Position numbers and translations under genes: made by a program. Positions 54,352-62,862 of a stretch of DNA of 64,000 nt are shown here, piece after piece (positions within the stretch are counted from its first letter, which is position 1; every line of letters starts with the position of its first letter). The DNA is from JAHEEL01 sp963700375 (GTDB lineage Bacteria > Actinomycetota > Acidimicrobiia > Spongiisociales > UBA5794): contig CAVOXF010000007.1 of assembly GCA_963700375.1 (NCBI GenBank), forward strand, positions 50,221-114,220, written 5' to 3'. The notes under the pieces were generated by a model, which was given only the letters and a program-made list of their open reading frames with translations, made no database searches and was not told the DNA's origin.

Positions 54352-55851
54352 CTAGCGGCAGATGTCGGGGTCGGTCTGGGTGACCCTCGTGCGGACTGTG
54401 AACACCGAATCGCCCGAGAGGATGCCGCCGCGCCCGAAGAGCCGGCCGTGTTGCCAGTTCGACAGTCCGAGTTCTGGCTTGTCGAGGGCGTATTGCCCAT
54501 CGACCCAGCGGGTGAAGCCGTTCCCGACGAATGGCGCATCGACGAGACCGAAGAAGCGATCGTGCTCCCCGGCATCATCCGAGATCAGCGACACGACGAA
54601 ACGCGGGCTGTAGCGGTTGAACTGCTCGATAGCGTTGTCCACGGTGGGGACGATCGCGAGGGTCACCTCCGGGCTCTCCTCCCACTCCCACTCGTCGCCG
54701 AGCCCGCTCTCCGCGATCGGTTCGGCCTGGCACTCTTCGTGTTCCCCGTCGGCGCGAGCGACCGCGACCCGTCTCGCAAACCACGCCTTCGGAACGGCAC
54801 CGACGGACGAGTCGAGAACATGCAGCTTGGGGCGCACTCCCCGACGCTCCCCCGCCCGCTCGATGGCGTCGAGGAAGATGGGAACGAGCTCGTCCGACCG
54901 GTCGGCCACGATGCAGCATGTATTGAGGGTGTTGCACACCTTGCGGTCGAGAGAGTGATAAACGGCGGCGCCGAACGAGGCCGCGTCAGCCTGCGAGCCG
55001 GCAACGATCCATGCTCCCCCGGTACCGTGGAGGCTCACGGAGTTCCCTGCCTGACGCGCCACGGCGCCGAGCTGGGCCGTTGCCGCGCCGGAACCCCGGG
55101 CGACGGCGAGTGCCAGCCTCGGGTCTGCGAACATCGCCCATGCCGACGCGTGCGCCGCGCTGTCAACGAGTACTGCCGCCCCCGTCGGGAGCCCCGTGAG
55201 CGCCAATGCTGGACGGAGCGCATGCTCGACAATCGCCCGCGCGGTGCCGAGTGCGTCGGAACCAATGCGGAACACAACCGTATTCCCGCTCCGCAGGACG
55301 CCCGTGGCATCGGCGAATACGTTCGGCCGGCCCTCGAACACGAACCCGACAACGCCGAGCCCGTCCCTGACCTGATCAACCCGCCAGCGGTCGTGATGGA
55401 TCGTGTCCATGACCGAGCCGCGCCCACCTGGAGCGTTCGCCCACGTGCGGAGCCCATCAATCATGTCGGCACGCATCCGGTCGCTGAGGATCAGCCTCGT
55501 CGCCGACCTCCCTCGTGACCGAGCCCTGGCGACGTCGGAACGATTCGCGGCCGCAATGGGCGCAAACGAGGTGTCATCCGCGAGCGTTGCAGCGAACAGT
55601 TCGTAGAACTCCGAGATCCTCTCGTCGCTCACGCCGCCCATCTCGTCGAAAGCGGCAACGGCGGCGTCCACGGCAGCAGTAGCCACGGTCTGGTCGGCGG
55701 CCGGCACATGCAACAGGGTTCCGTCGGTCTGCATGACGATGAGCGAGTCTCCGGGGCGGAATGCGGCGGCGAGTTCATTGCTCACGCGGGAGACCCGGTT
55801 GCCGCCCCAGACGATCGGCATCCCTGGATGCAGGTTCTCGAGTTGCTCCAT
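54352..55851 (-). CDS. ProA-like aldehyde dehydrogenase (glutamate-5-semialdehyde dehydrogenase family)
   Basis: The 499-residue product has the ProA core: GLGVVGFVFEGRPNVFADAT, GVLRSGNTVVFRIGSDALGT, the Cys region DRKVCNTLNTCCIVADRSDE, and the C-terminal FGRGGILSGDSVFTVRTRVT (in ProA, RGPMGLEELTS). It is about 80 residues longer than usual ProA. The first 60 residues (LHPGMPIVWGGNRVSRVSNE, RPGDSLIVMQTDGTLLHVPA) form an extra small domain. Motif changes in the C-terminal part mean its substrate may differ from glutamate semialdehyde. No proB lies nearby. Confidence 0.75.
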   Translation of the reverse strand: MEQLENLHPGMPIVWGGNRVSRVSNELAAAFRPGDSLIVMQTDGTLLHVPAADQTVATAAVDAAVAAFDEMGGVSDERISEFYELFAATLADDTSFAPIAAANRSDVARARSRGRSATRLILSDRMRADMIDGLRTWANAPGGRGSVMDTIHHDRWRVDQVRDGLGVVGFVFEGRPNVFADATGVLRSGNTVVFRIGSDALGTARAIVEHALRPALALTGLPTGAAVLVDSAAHASAWAMFADPRLALAVARGSGAATAQLGAVARQAGNSVSLHGTGGAWIVAGSQADAASFGAAVYHSLDRKVCNTLNTCCIVADRSDELVPIFLDAIERAGERRGVRPKLHVLDSSVGAVPKAWFARRVAVARADGEHEECQAEPIAESGLGDEWEWEESPEVTLAIVPTVDNAIEQFNRYSPRFVVSLISDDAGEHDRFFGLVDAPFVGNGFTRWVDGQYALDKPELGLSNWQHGRLFGRGGILSGDSVFTVRTRVTQTDPDICR

Positions 55852-56291
55852 GTGCAGACCCTAGAAGCGTTCAGCCTCCCATGCCCAGACCGAAGCCATA
55901 CGAGCCGCTCGATCCGCGGATTCCCCGGACGAGACCGCTCGACGGCATCGACCAGCCGGTCGCGCCGAACCGTGAGCAGGTTGGGCGGAATCGCGTCTGG
56001 CGACCCCTGCCATTCACCTTCACGCCGGCACTCGCCGCAGCACACCGGCCCCGGCGATACCGCCTGGCCAGGAGCGGAAAGCAACAACGGCCGTCGGATA
56101 GAGCGTCCGAGTGCTACGCTCGAAGTGACAGCGTACGTACTACGCGTACAGCGCCCGCCCCGCCTCCACATCCGTCTGGCTGGGCTACCGCAGGACCTGC
56201 AGATTCTCGTCGACGCACTGCGCCTGGCTCGGACCGCACCTCTGGCGGGGCGTCAGCCCCCGACGGTTCCACGCTTCTGAAGGAGCACCGC
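55852..56291. other. 440-base gap upstream of RRM gene
   Basis: The region holds no gene I can support. A plus-strand frame from 55881 (MPRPKPYEPLDPRIPRTRPL) is open without a stop into the RRM gene, but the later part is Arg/Pro/Ala-rich and not protein-like. A long untranslated leader, as seen on cold-inducible RNA-binding protein genes, is one possibility. Confidence 0.4.
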
Positions 56292-56546
56292 ATGAACAGC
56301 AACCTCTACGTCGGAAACCTGACGTTCAACACCACGACGGCCGACCTGGAAACCCTCTTCGCTCAGCACGGCGATGTGAAGAAGGCGCAGGTCATCAACG
56401 ATCGCGACACCGGCAGATCACGAGGCTTCGGCTTCGTCGAGATGGAATCGCAGGAAGGCGCCGACGCCGCGATCTCCGCGCTCAACGGTAAGGACCTCGA
56501 CGGTCGCGATCTCACTGTGAGCGTCGCAAAGGAGCGTTCCCGCTGA
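56292..56546 (+). CDS. Single-RRM RNA-binding protein
   Basis: The 84-residue product is one RNA-recognition motif: RNP2 is LYVGNL (residues 5-10) and RNP1 is RGFGFVEM (about 44-51). A short basic tail KERSR closes it. Such proteins bind single-stranded RNA and are often cold-induced; they are best known from cyanobacteria. The ATG has AAGGAG 8 bases upstream. It is followed without a gap by a small Cys-rich frame. Confidence 0.93.
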   Translation: MNSNLYVGNLTFNTTTADLETLFAQHGDVKKAQVINDRDTGRSRGFGFVEMESQEGADAAISALNGKDLDGRDLTVSVAKERSR

Positions 56547-56710
56547 AGACCACCTCACCTCGAGACACGGTTGCGGATCGCCAACGCTGCACCGCATGTG
56601 GGCACCCGAACCGGGAGCATCATGGGCGCGAAGGCTGCACGGTCCCCAAGTGCCCATGCGCCGAATACGCTGCTCCGATAGGTCGCAAGCCCGCGAGCAC
56701 CCCGGCGTAG
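56543..56710 (+). CDS. Possible small Cys-rich zinc-ribbon-like protein
   Basis: A 55-residue frame overlaps the RRM stop and contains RCTACGHPNREHHGREGCTV then PKCPCAEYAAP, giving Cys-x2-Cys plus Cys-x4-Cys-x-Cys with nearby His residues. No ATG, GTG or TTG is present at the start; the first in-frame candidate is CTG (56543), preceded by AAAGGAG. Codon positions look coding, but the start is uncertain. Confidence 0.35.
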   Translation: MKTTSPRDTVADRQRCTACGHPNREHHGREGCTVPKCPCAEYAAPIGRKPASTPA

Positions 56711-56790
56711 GCCAGCCAGCTTCGACGGAGCCATGACCGTCATCGGTCGCCGGACCGGCCTTTGAGCGCGGTCGGGTCACCGATGCCGCG

Positions 56791-58911
56791 TCATGGCCCG
56801 ATCCGTTGAAACTCGCGGTCGGTTCCGACGCCTTGGATCAGGACGAGATCGACGCCGTTGGCGCCGTCAATGAGGGCGTCTGGAGCGAACATTGCCCCGT
56901 ACGTTGTCGCCTCGTCTTCCGTTTGACTGGAGCGGGTGATCGCAGCGACCCGCCCATTCACAACGACCGCAAGAACGAGGTCGTTGCCGTCGGCGTCGTC
57001 ACGCCGGATGAAGCCACTGATCCACACCGGTAGCGACGGACCGTCGAGGTCGACGGCTCCGAACGCCGAAAGGTCGCGGACCGTCGCGGTGACGTCGCTA
57101 TCCGAGCGAACGTCGAACTCCGCCATGCGTCTGCCGAGTAGGTCTTCGTAGCCAGGCGGGGCGAGACCGAACGGCCCGTGGGTCCCGAAGTGATCGATCT
57201 TGCGGGCCGCGATCGCCCTGGCCTCTGAGCCGTCGGTTCCGAAGACGATGGTGCCATTGCTCCCGGTGACCCGGCTTTCCAGGCGCTCTGGTCTGTTGTC
57301 TGCGAACAGTGAAACGCCCTCCATCTCCCATGGCACATCGACACCGAGGACGGCTGCGATCGTGGGCAGGACGTCGACGGTCTCCGCTCGATAGTCGTCG
57401 ACCCCGCCGTCTTCATGATGGGGACGTTTGATGAAGAGCGGAATGGCGGCGATGTCTCCAACCGTCTCTTCCGTGACGACCCGGCGGTGTTCGATATTGG
57501 GACGCACCGCTATCCCGTGATCGGCCATGACGACGATCATCGTGTCGTCGTAGAGACCGGCCTGCTCGAGTTGGGCGATCACCTCCCCGACGACACTGTC
57601 GGCGTACCCGACTTGTGCGAGGTGCATTTGATAGGCCTGGTCAACGAGCCAGACGTCACCGCCCCAACCCGGACTCTTGCTGCCCGGGGCCACATCAGGT
57701 GCCGAGTAGGTCTGTCCCGATGGGAGGTACGTCCACGGGACGTGAGGAACGAGCGTGTGGAGGAACGAGAGCCGGGGCTCGTCACCGACCGTTCCGAGAC
57801 TCCGGATGAACTGGCTGATCGGCTGGCGGCGATCCGTCGAATACGCCAACTCCCGGAAGCGAGCGGTGATGTCGTAGTCACCATCGGCACCCCCGCCGGA
57901 GAAGTTGGACCACGTTGTGTCGATCGGAGGCAGATCGTCGGCCAGGTCGTTGGGCAAGAACAGGTGGCCCGAAACGATCTTCAGATCGTCGACGAGGTCG
58001 CCCCACCGATCAGCGGCCGAAAGCACCGGGCGGCTTGCGTTCTCGCATGCATACTCGGGACAGAGATCAGTCACGGCCTCCTGAACCTGAAGATCGTACG
58101 CGTCCGCGAGCAGCGTGAACAACGTGAACGGGTAGTCGCCGGCCGTCGGCAACTTGTTCGCGGGTGGGTTGTTCCCCGAGAGGATGGCGGGAAGCGAGTC
58201 CTCCGTCTGTTGCTGCACGGTGATCGCGTTTCTGAACCATGTGCCGTCCGCAGCGAGCCGGGCGAAGCCTGGATAGATCTCCTCTTCGATGTTCCCATCA
58301 CCATCCATGATGGAGGCGACCTGGAACTCATCGAACACCACCATCACGATGGGGGCGGGGTTCGCCACGGAGATCTGAGAGGGTCGGACGATCTCGCCTG
58401 ATGCGAACACGAGCTGCGAAACCGAGGAGCCGAAGAGGAACAATCCGAGGACCACGACTGGGGCAACGGATGCAAAACGTCCGGCCCCCCGCACCGTCTC
58501 GTAGCGGTAGAAGGCGAAGGCAAGGAACACGCCGGCCCCGACGGCGAGGGCGAACTCGAGCCATGCTGGGAATCCGGCTGCCGGCGTGAACGAGATGACC
58601 TGGAGAGTGAAGATGCCCCCCAGGATCGAAAGCGCGACCCAGTGCACGGCGGTGCCCGTTGACGCATGAGTCTTTCGAATGCCAACGATGAGCAACCCAA
58701 GGAAGAGGGGTATCGCGACGGTCAGCAGGAGCGCGAGAAGAACGATGTCGATCGGCGGTGTTGCCCGCGCGAGGAAGAACTCCGCATTCCGCCCGAGGAG
58801 GTCGAGGAGCGGCTGGGCGACCGCGAGCACGAAGAGAACGACACACGAGAGGATCACATCGAGCGGCGGGACTTCCTGCGCCGCGGCGTTCGGGATTGTG
58901 TCGTCCACCAT
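56791..58911 (-). CDS. Membrane sulfatase/alkaline-phosphatase-superfamily protein
   Basis: The 706-residue product has five to six N-terminal hydrophobic helices (about 15-185) and a large extracytoplasmic sulfatase-fold domain: APIVMVVFDEFQVASIMDGD (metal-binding Asp), QQTEDSLPAILSGNNPPANK, LSFLHTLVPHVPWTYLPSGQ, and MIVVMADHGIAVRPNIEHRR (Asp-His). This build is like LtaS/phosphoglycerol-transferase-type or sulfatase-like membrane enzymes; the substrate is unknown. I chose ATG 58911 (MVDDTIPNAAAQ); a TTG 18 bases earlier is also open. It follows the small LDP-type gene by 14 bases. Confidence 0.82.
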   Translation of the reverse strand: MVDDTIPNAAAQEVPPLDVILSCVVLFVLAVAQPLLDLLGRNAEFFLARATPPIDIVLLALLLTVAIPLFLGLLIVGIRKTHASTGTAVHWVALSILGGIFTLQVISFTPAAGFPAWLEFALAVGAGVFLAFAFYRYETVRGAGRFASVAPVVVLGLFLFGSSVSQLVFASGEIVRPSQISVANPAPIVMVVFDEFQVASIMDGDGNIEEEIYPGFARLAADGTWFRNAITVQQQTEDSLPAILSGNNPPANKLPTAGDYPFTLFTLLADAYDLQVQEAVTDLCPEYACENASRPVLSAADRWGDLVDDLKIVSGHLFLPNDLADDLPPIDTTWSNFSGGGADGDYDITARFRELAYSTDRRQPISQFIRSLGTVGDEPRLSFLHTLVPHVPWTYLPSGQTYSAPDVAPGSKSPGWGGDVWLVDQAYQMHLAQVGYADSVVGEVIAQLEQAGLYDDTMIVVMADHGIAVRPNIEHRRVVTEETVGDIAAIPLFIKRPHHEDGGVDDYRAETVDVLPTIAAVLGVDVPWEMEGVSLFADNRPERLESRVTGSNGTIVFGTDGSEARAIAARKIDHFGTHGPFGLAPPGYEDLLGRRMAEFDVRSDSDVTATVRDLSAFGAVDLDGPSLPVWISGFIRRDDADGNDLVLAVVVNGRVAAITRSSQTEDEATTYGAMFAPDALIDGANGVDLVLIQGVGTDREFQRIGP

Positions 58912-58925
58912 GCTCAATCCGAGCG

Positions 58926-59114
58926 TCAATCCGCCGACGGAGTCGTTGCCAGGGCTTCATTGCCGGTCGCCCTCTCCACGACGACTGTTCTGCTCACCTG
59001 GGCCACACAACAGCGTTTGGTCTTGAAGTGCACCGCCACCCCAGCCGAGTCATCAGCCACGGCCTGGACGATCAGGGCGCCCATCATGGGATCGAGATAT
59101 GCGGCGTAGGTCAT
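58926..59114 (-). CDS. Small LDP-motif membrane-associated protein
   Basis: The 62-residue product begins MTYAAYLDPMMGALIVQAVA and continues DDSAGVAVHFKTKRCCVAQV. It resembles small proteins with a YLDPGTGS-IVQ-AG---F pattern that sit beside sulfatase-fold or glycan-export genes, but the hydrophobic part is weak here. It is 14 bases upstream of the sulfatase-fold gene and may be part of its operon. Confidence 0.5.
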   Translation of the reverse strand: MTYAAYLDPMMGALIVQAVADDSAGVAVHFKTKRCCVAQVSRTVVVERATGNEALATTPSAD

Positions 59115-59244
59115 GGAGGGCCCCCGTACCGTCGATCGAAGACGGTGTTGTGTCGGCGCGTGCGCTTCCGATGTGCAGAGTGTACTGCCGGAACGACTTC
59201 GGAGACCGTGGAACGGCTTGTTCGGCCCCGGGACGGTCCTGGGT

Positions 59245-59400
59245 GTGCAACTGACGGTGGGCGGTTGCACCGGGGCGGTGGTCTTCTTGCGCAGTTTCTC
59301 CTACGGTGTCTCGCCTGCGAGTCCTCCGCGGGGTCGGTTGAATGTGTAGAAGTCGTCCCAAGCCTGGAGCCGGTCGTTGAAGAGGTTGGTGTTGTCGGAA
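59245..59400 (-). pseudogene. IS481-type transposase C-terminal remnant
   Basis: The minus strand reads NTNLFNDRLQAWDDFYTFNR and PRGGLAGETP, then a TAG stop in place of the Tyr of TPYEKLR, then EKLRKKTTAP. This is the end of an IS481-family (rve-fold) transposase: a short remnant with an in-frame nonsense codon. Confidence 0.75.
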
Positions 59401-59497
59401 GCATGAACTGCGGCCAAGGACGGGAATCCCGTGCTCGACCAGGAACGCGCTCCGAACCGCGCCGCTTCTCCACCGGGTACCTGCACCCAGGTACGCC

Positions 59498-59523
59498 GAA
59501 ACCCCTGCCGCAGCAGGGGTTTC
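59498..59523 (-). terminator. Hairpin downstream of tRNA-Ala fragment
   Basis: A perfect 11-bp stem (GAAACCCCTGC) with a CGCA loop lies 17 bases downstream (minus strand) of the tRNA-Ala 3' fragment. It looks like the original tRNA terminator. Confidence 0.65.
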
Positions 59524-59538
59524 AACGGTTGTCTCTCG

Positions 59539-59584
<46 letters not shown>

Positions 59585-60212
59585 CACGAAACCCCATCCC
59601 GAGTGATCCCGCCCTATCCCCCGCTATCGCAGAAACCCTTGTGTCCGTTGGGTCTTCGTCCCGTTTCGTCCCGACGCGTTCGGTCAAGTGTTCCGTGGTA
59701 TCCGCACTGATAGGCGCCGCATAGGCGCCGTCCGCAATGGGCAGTGGATTCGCGGCTTCGCTCTTCGGACATCTACACCCACCTCTGGCCGGGAACGGGT
59801 CATCGATTCCCCACGGAAATACCGGGATCTCCATGGACACGAGCTCAAGCCTGATGTGGCTACCGCATTGAGAGGAAGGTTCAGGAGATTCCAGGATTCC
59901 CCGCCAACGCAGTGTTTCAGACTGAAAGCCAAGGGGGCACTGAGTTTCCTCGTGATTCTCGCACAGAGCCTTTCGCGTCAATTTGTGTAATTCTTCATCA
60001 CTCTTCACCCTGATGTGTCCCAGGCGTGTCCCAAGACCATGGCTCCAGAGACCATGTCGATCGGACGGGGATCGACAAACACGCGCCGATATCGACGTCA
60101 AGGGGCATGGGCTGCTCACTCGCCTGGCTCCAGCATGCACAGCTGACGGCAGCAGCAGAGCAATCGACCACGCTCACACGAACACGGCGAGAGACACCAA
60201 ACGGCGGTGCCG
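59585..60212. other. Gene-poor stretch inside the putative island
   Basis: No intact gene is visible. At 59765-59795 the plus strand reads SDIYTHLWPG, the pattern found near the C-terminal Tyr of phage integrases (DTYGHLWP), so a decayed integrase end is likely. At 59719-59742 GCATAGGCGCCG resembles the recombination-site-like motif seen further right. The open plus-strand frame at 59688-59990 does not look like protein. Confidence 0.45.
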
Positions 60213-60698
60213 TCAAGCCAAGGTGACACCGGTGCGATCGGCGAGTTGCTCAACCACCCGAGCAATCGTGAGGCTTTGACGCTCCGCACCCACACGTATC
60301 AGTGCGACGGCGCCGAACAGGGCGTACTGCCAATAGTCGTCGGCGCGCCACCATCCCGCCTCGTCGAGCAGGTCGGGTTCTACGCCTCCTCGTACCGATG
60401 CACTGGTGAGGATCGCATACTGGATCTTGCGGTTGTTCCTGCCCCAGAACTCGCATTCAGGTAGGTAGGTCTCCAGCAAGCCTTCATAGGAGATCGGGTC
60501 GTTTCGTGTCGCGCCGGCGATTTCGAGAGCGTCGGCGGCGAGATCCATGAACACCTCACCCGGAAACGTGTTGTACTTCGGATGGAGATCAGCAACCGAT
60601 GCTGCCAATTCGAATACGTCATCACCCGCGGCAAGACCGGACAACAGCCGTCGGAGCGCTTCGTCCCGATCCTCTTCGGTTGGACCTTGCCGAGCCAT
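60213..60698 (-). CDS. Unknown acidic cytoplasmic protein
   Basis: I do not recognise this 161-residue protein. It begins MARQGPTEEDRDEALRRLLS and continues with helical segments (VFELAASVADLHPKYNTFPG, FMDLAADALEIAGA), a CEFWGRNNRKIQYAIL segment, and the aromatic DEAGWWRADDYWQYALFGAV. Balanced composition and a clean start suggest a real gene. It lies inside the island, on the same strand as the DUF6933-like gene. Confidence 0.7.
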   Translation of the reverse strand: MARQGPTEEDRDEALRRLLSGLAAGDDVFELAASVADLHPKYNTFPGEVFMDLAADALEIAGATRNDPISYEGLLETYLPECEFWGRNNRKIQYAILTSASVRGGVEPDLLDEAGWWRADDYWQYALFGAVALIRVGAERQSLTIARVVEQLADRTGVTLA

Positions 60699-60807
60699 GT
60701 CACGAATCTACCGCAACCAAGACGAGCGTCGCCCCGAAGTGGACCGAAACACACCGTCATCGCATCGGGGACCAGCTCGGCCGAGAAAGAGAACCGCTCG
60801 TACCCGG

Positions 60808-61308
60808 TCAGGGTGCTGACCATCGGGCTACGCGCGCGTCGAGTTCTCGGTCCGGACTCACATGGCGGCCGTACAGCGGCCCACACGGCGTCCTCGCCAA
60901 TTCAACGGCCAACGTCACCAGGTCATCGATGCCCCGATAATCCCGATAGTCCTCGCCAAGATGCTTGAACCCATTCATGACCCCAATCACGCTGCGGTTC
61001 GTGGTCTTCGCAAACCGAGCATCAGCCATTGCCGAGATCTCAGCCTCGATGAACGCAGGCACGACCCCGAGCGCCTCAAACACCCCCTGGAGCGCTTCCG
61101 GGAACCGCTCCGCCAACGTGGCCGCTGGTGCGAGCGGCATCAGCACAGGCAACAGCACCCCCTCGTTGACCAGCAACACCACCTGCGGCCTCCAAAACCA
61201 CACGTTCGCATACCAGTTGCCGAGAACCGTCGCCGGCTCCGACACAGGAGGCAACACCGGCCGGTTCACCCGGTCAAGAAGCTTCCCCGTCGCATGAATA
61301 GTGAACAC
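60808..61308 (-). CDS. DUF6933-like protein
   Basis: The 166-residue product begins VFTIHATGKLLDRVNRPVLP and has GNWYANVWFWRPQVVLLVNE, LLPVLMPLAPAATLAERFPE and the end ARTPCGPLYGRHVSPDRELD, which I recall as the DUF6933 pattern; the function is unknown. I chose the GTG at 61308 because it starts at the conserved FTIHAT; the longer frame adds a non-conserved leader. It sits in the island and is transcribed toward 60213. Confidence 0.65.
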   Translation of the reverse strand: MFTIHATGKLLDRVNRPVLPPVSEPATVLGNWYANVWFWRPQVVLLVNEGVLLPVLMPLAPAATLAERFPEALQGVFEALGVVPAFIEAEISAMADARFAKTTNRSVIGVMNGFKHLGEDYRDYRGIDDLVTLAVELARTPCGPLYGRHVSPDRELDARVARWSAP

Positions 61309-61442
61309 ACCGCCAGTCTCGCACCCAAGCAAACCAAGAACCAGCGGACGACACCAATCGCTCTGCAGCCGCAATCGAGAGGCAACACGACCCGCGCGTC
61401 TAGTCACACAAACCTTCCGCCACGGCGTGCCCGGCAGTCGAA

Positions 61443-61458
61443 CATATTGCCGGATATG
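61443..61458. repeat. Dyad motif site A
   Basis: CATATTGCCGGATATG has 5-base arms CATAT/ATATG around TGCCGG. It lies about 100 bases before the ATC-hydrolase-type gene. It shares CATA, TGCCG and TATG with sites B, C and D, with the core shifted by one base. Confidence 0.55.
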
Positions 61459-61559
61459 GAGCGGGGATCTTGTGACCTTGGCCCCTTGTTGGCGGGCCGA
61501 TTCGGGTGTCCAGTGGAGGCGGGAGCGGTTTGTCGTTGGACTGCTCTAGGGAGGGCTCT

Positions 61560-62306
61560 ATGACGGTGGAAAACGGCCCCTCTGAGGCGAAGGCACCGGC
61601 TTCGCGTCGGCAGACGGAGAAGCTGGTCGGCAAGTTCGACCGGTTCTTGAAACGGTCGGGCGGCGCTCTGGGTGACCGTTTCGGCGAGGAGACGGCGGCA
61701 GTGATGCGGGGGGAGATGCTGGATGAGTACCGGCGTCTGATCCCTGAGGTCCCGTACATCGGGGGGCGGCGGAACATCTACTCCGACGCCCTGGCGATGG
61801 CGCCGCGGACGTTGGCGCTCTACCGGGTGGTGGTCCGGCACGGGGGCACTCTGGAGGACACCGGCGAGTTGCTTCACCGGATGGTCAAAGCGCAGATGGA
61901 GCGGATTCCCAAGGTGCTCCGCTATTGGGTCGGAAGACAGCGCTTCGGTCGGCTACGCAAACGGAAGGTGGAGAGGGCCGCCCGCCGGTCGCAGGCCCGC
62001 CGCTATCCGGGTGACTTCGTGTTCGAGCGTATCGACGGCGACGGGAAGACCTTTGACTTCGGGATCGATATCACCGAGTGCGGCATTGTCAAGTTTCTCG
62101 ATGCCCAGGGGGCCGACGAACTCTGTCCGTACGGCTGCGAACTCGACTATGTCACGTTCGAGGCGATGGGGATAGGGCTACAACGTACCAAGACCCTGGC
62201 ATGGGGGTGCGACCGATGCGACTTCCGGCTGTCCAAGCAAGGAGTGACATCAGCGCCCTGGCCGCCCGAGTTCGTCGAGCGGACCTGCGGCGAACCACAA
62301 ACCTGA
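61560..62306 (+). CDS. ATC hydrolase-family-like protein (L-2-amino-thiazoline-4-carboxylate hydrolase type)
   Basis: The 248-residue product is alpha-helical in its first half (TEKLVGKFDRFLKRSGGALG, VMRGEMLDEYRRLIPEVPYI). It ends in a compact domain with the Cys-rich ITECGIVKFLDAQGADELCP, YGCELDYVTFEAMGIGLQRT and WGCDRCDFRL; the pattern ITECGI-K, CP-D---F is that of the ATC hydrolase family. Despite the family name, most members have no tested substrate. The ATG has AGGGAGG 6 bases upstream. It lies between sites A and B, so it may be a passenger gene. Confidence 0.7.
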   Translation: MTVENGPSEAKAPASRRQTEKLVGKFDRFLKRSGGALGDRFGEETAAVMRGEMLDEYRRLIPEVPYIGGRRNIYSDALAMAPRTLALYRVVVRHGGTLEDTGELLHRMVKAQMERIPKVLRYWVGRQRFGRLRKRKVERAARRSQARRYPGDFVFERIDGDGKTFDFGIDITECGIVKFLDAQGADELCPYGCELDYVTFEAMGIGLQRTKTLAWGCDRCDFRLSKQGVTSAPWPPEFVERTCGEPQT

Positions 62307-62327
62307 CTTGCCACCAAGAACCGAGCG

Positions 62328-62343
62328 CATAACGGCACATATG
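62328..62343. repeat. Dyad motif site B
   Basis: CATAACGGCACATATG; on the minus strand CATATGTGCCGTTATG. It lies 22 bases after the ATC-hydrolase-type stop. The preceding GAGCG is shared with site D. Confidence 0.6.
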
Positions 62344-62390
62344 GATTGGGGCATCCGAGGTCGAGTCTCGTGTTCGGCTACGGCATTAGG

Positions 62391-62424
62391 GTCGCTCCAG
62401 CGTCGTGACCACCGCTGGAGCGAC
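62391..62424. other. 12-bp stem-loop between two island genes
   Basis: GTCGCTCCAGCG and CGCTGGAGCGAC form a perfect 12-bp stem around a 10-base loop, 27 bases before the TTG start of the next gene. It may be a terminator (no T-run is seen), an mRNA leader structure or a recombination hairpin. Confidence 0.65.
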
Positions 62425-62450
62425 AACTGGAAGAACCGGAGAGGACCAAC

Positions 62451-62756
62451 TTGAAGACAGCCCAGATCTACAACCTGGAACTCCAATACGACTTCGCGGA
62501 CTACGTGATCATCGACCTCACCTTCAGATCGGACACCGTCCTCTACTGGAAGGAACGAAGCTCGGGTGCGGATGCGACTGAGGACATTCATACCATCCAC
62601 ATGGACGACCACACGACGCTCACGGGCTGGGTGGAACACGACAAGACGATCGTGTCCCTGTACTCGGACTGGTCGCCAAGGGTGAGACCTACGGCTTCGT
62701 ATTTCAGTGACGGCAGGATTCGGAAGCTGATTGGCACGATCAAGCCGAAGGCCTAG
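62451..62756 (+). CDS. Small MoaF-like beta-barrel protein
   Basis: The 101-residue product alternates beta-strand segments: QIYNLELQYDFADYVIIDLT, FRSDTVLYWKERSS, TIHMDDHTTLTGWVEHDKTI and a final YFSDGRIRKLIGTIKP. This looks like the calycin-type MoaF domain (LTFLSDT-L-W pattern). The start is TTG, supported by GGAGAGG 6 bases upstream. It lies between sites B and C and may be a one-gene cassette. Function is unknown. Confidence 0.5.
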   Translation: MKTAQIYNLELQYDFADYVIIDLTFRSDTVLYWKERSSGADATEDIHTIHMDDHTTLTGWVEHDKTIVSLYSDWSPRVRPTASYFSDGRIRKLIGTIKPKA

Positions 62757-62816
62757 CTCCGAGGCCATGTCGCCGAGGGCCCGAAGTCTGATCCCGGCGT
62801 TAACCAAGACAGCGCA

Positions 62817-62837
62817 CATATCGGCACCTATGCGCTC
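62817..62837. repeat. Inverted-repeat left arm with dyad motif site C
   Basis: This 21-base arm is the exact reverse complement of 63977-63997, and together they enclose the recombinase gene. The motif portion is CATATCGGCACCTATG (62817-62832). Confidence 0.85.
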
Positions 62838-62862
62838 GGTGGGGTCGGGTAGGGTTGGTGGT

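Noticed and set aside
59688..59990. 100-codon plus-strand frame in the island
   Set aside because: It is Arg/Ser-rich and has no motifs; a neighbouring frame shows an integrase-like end instead.
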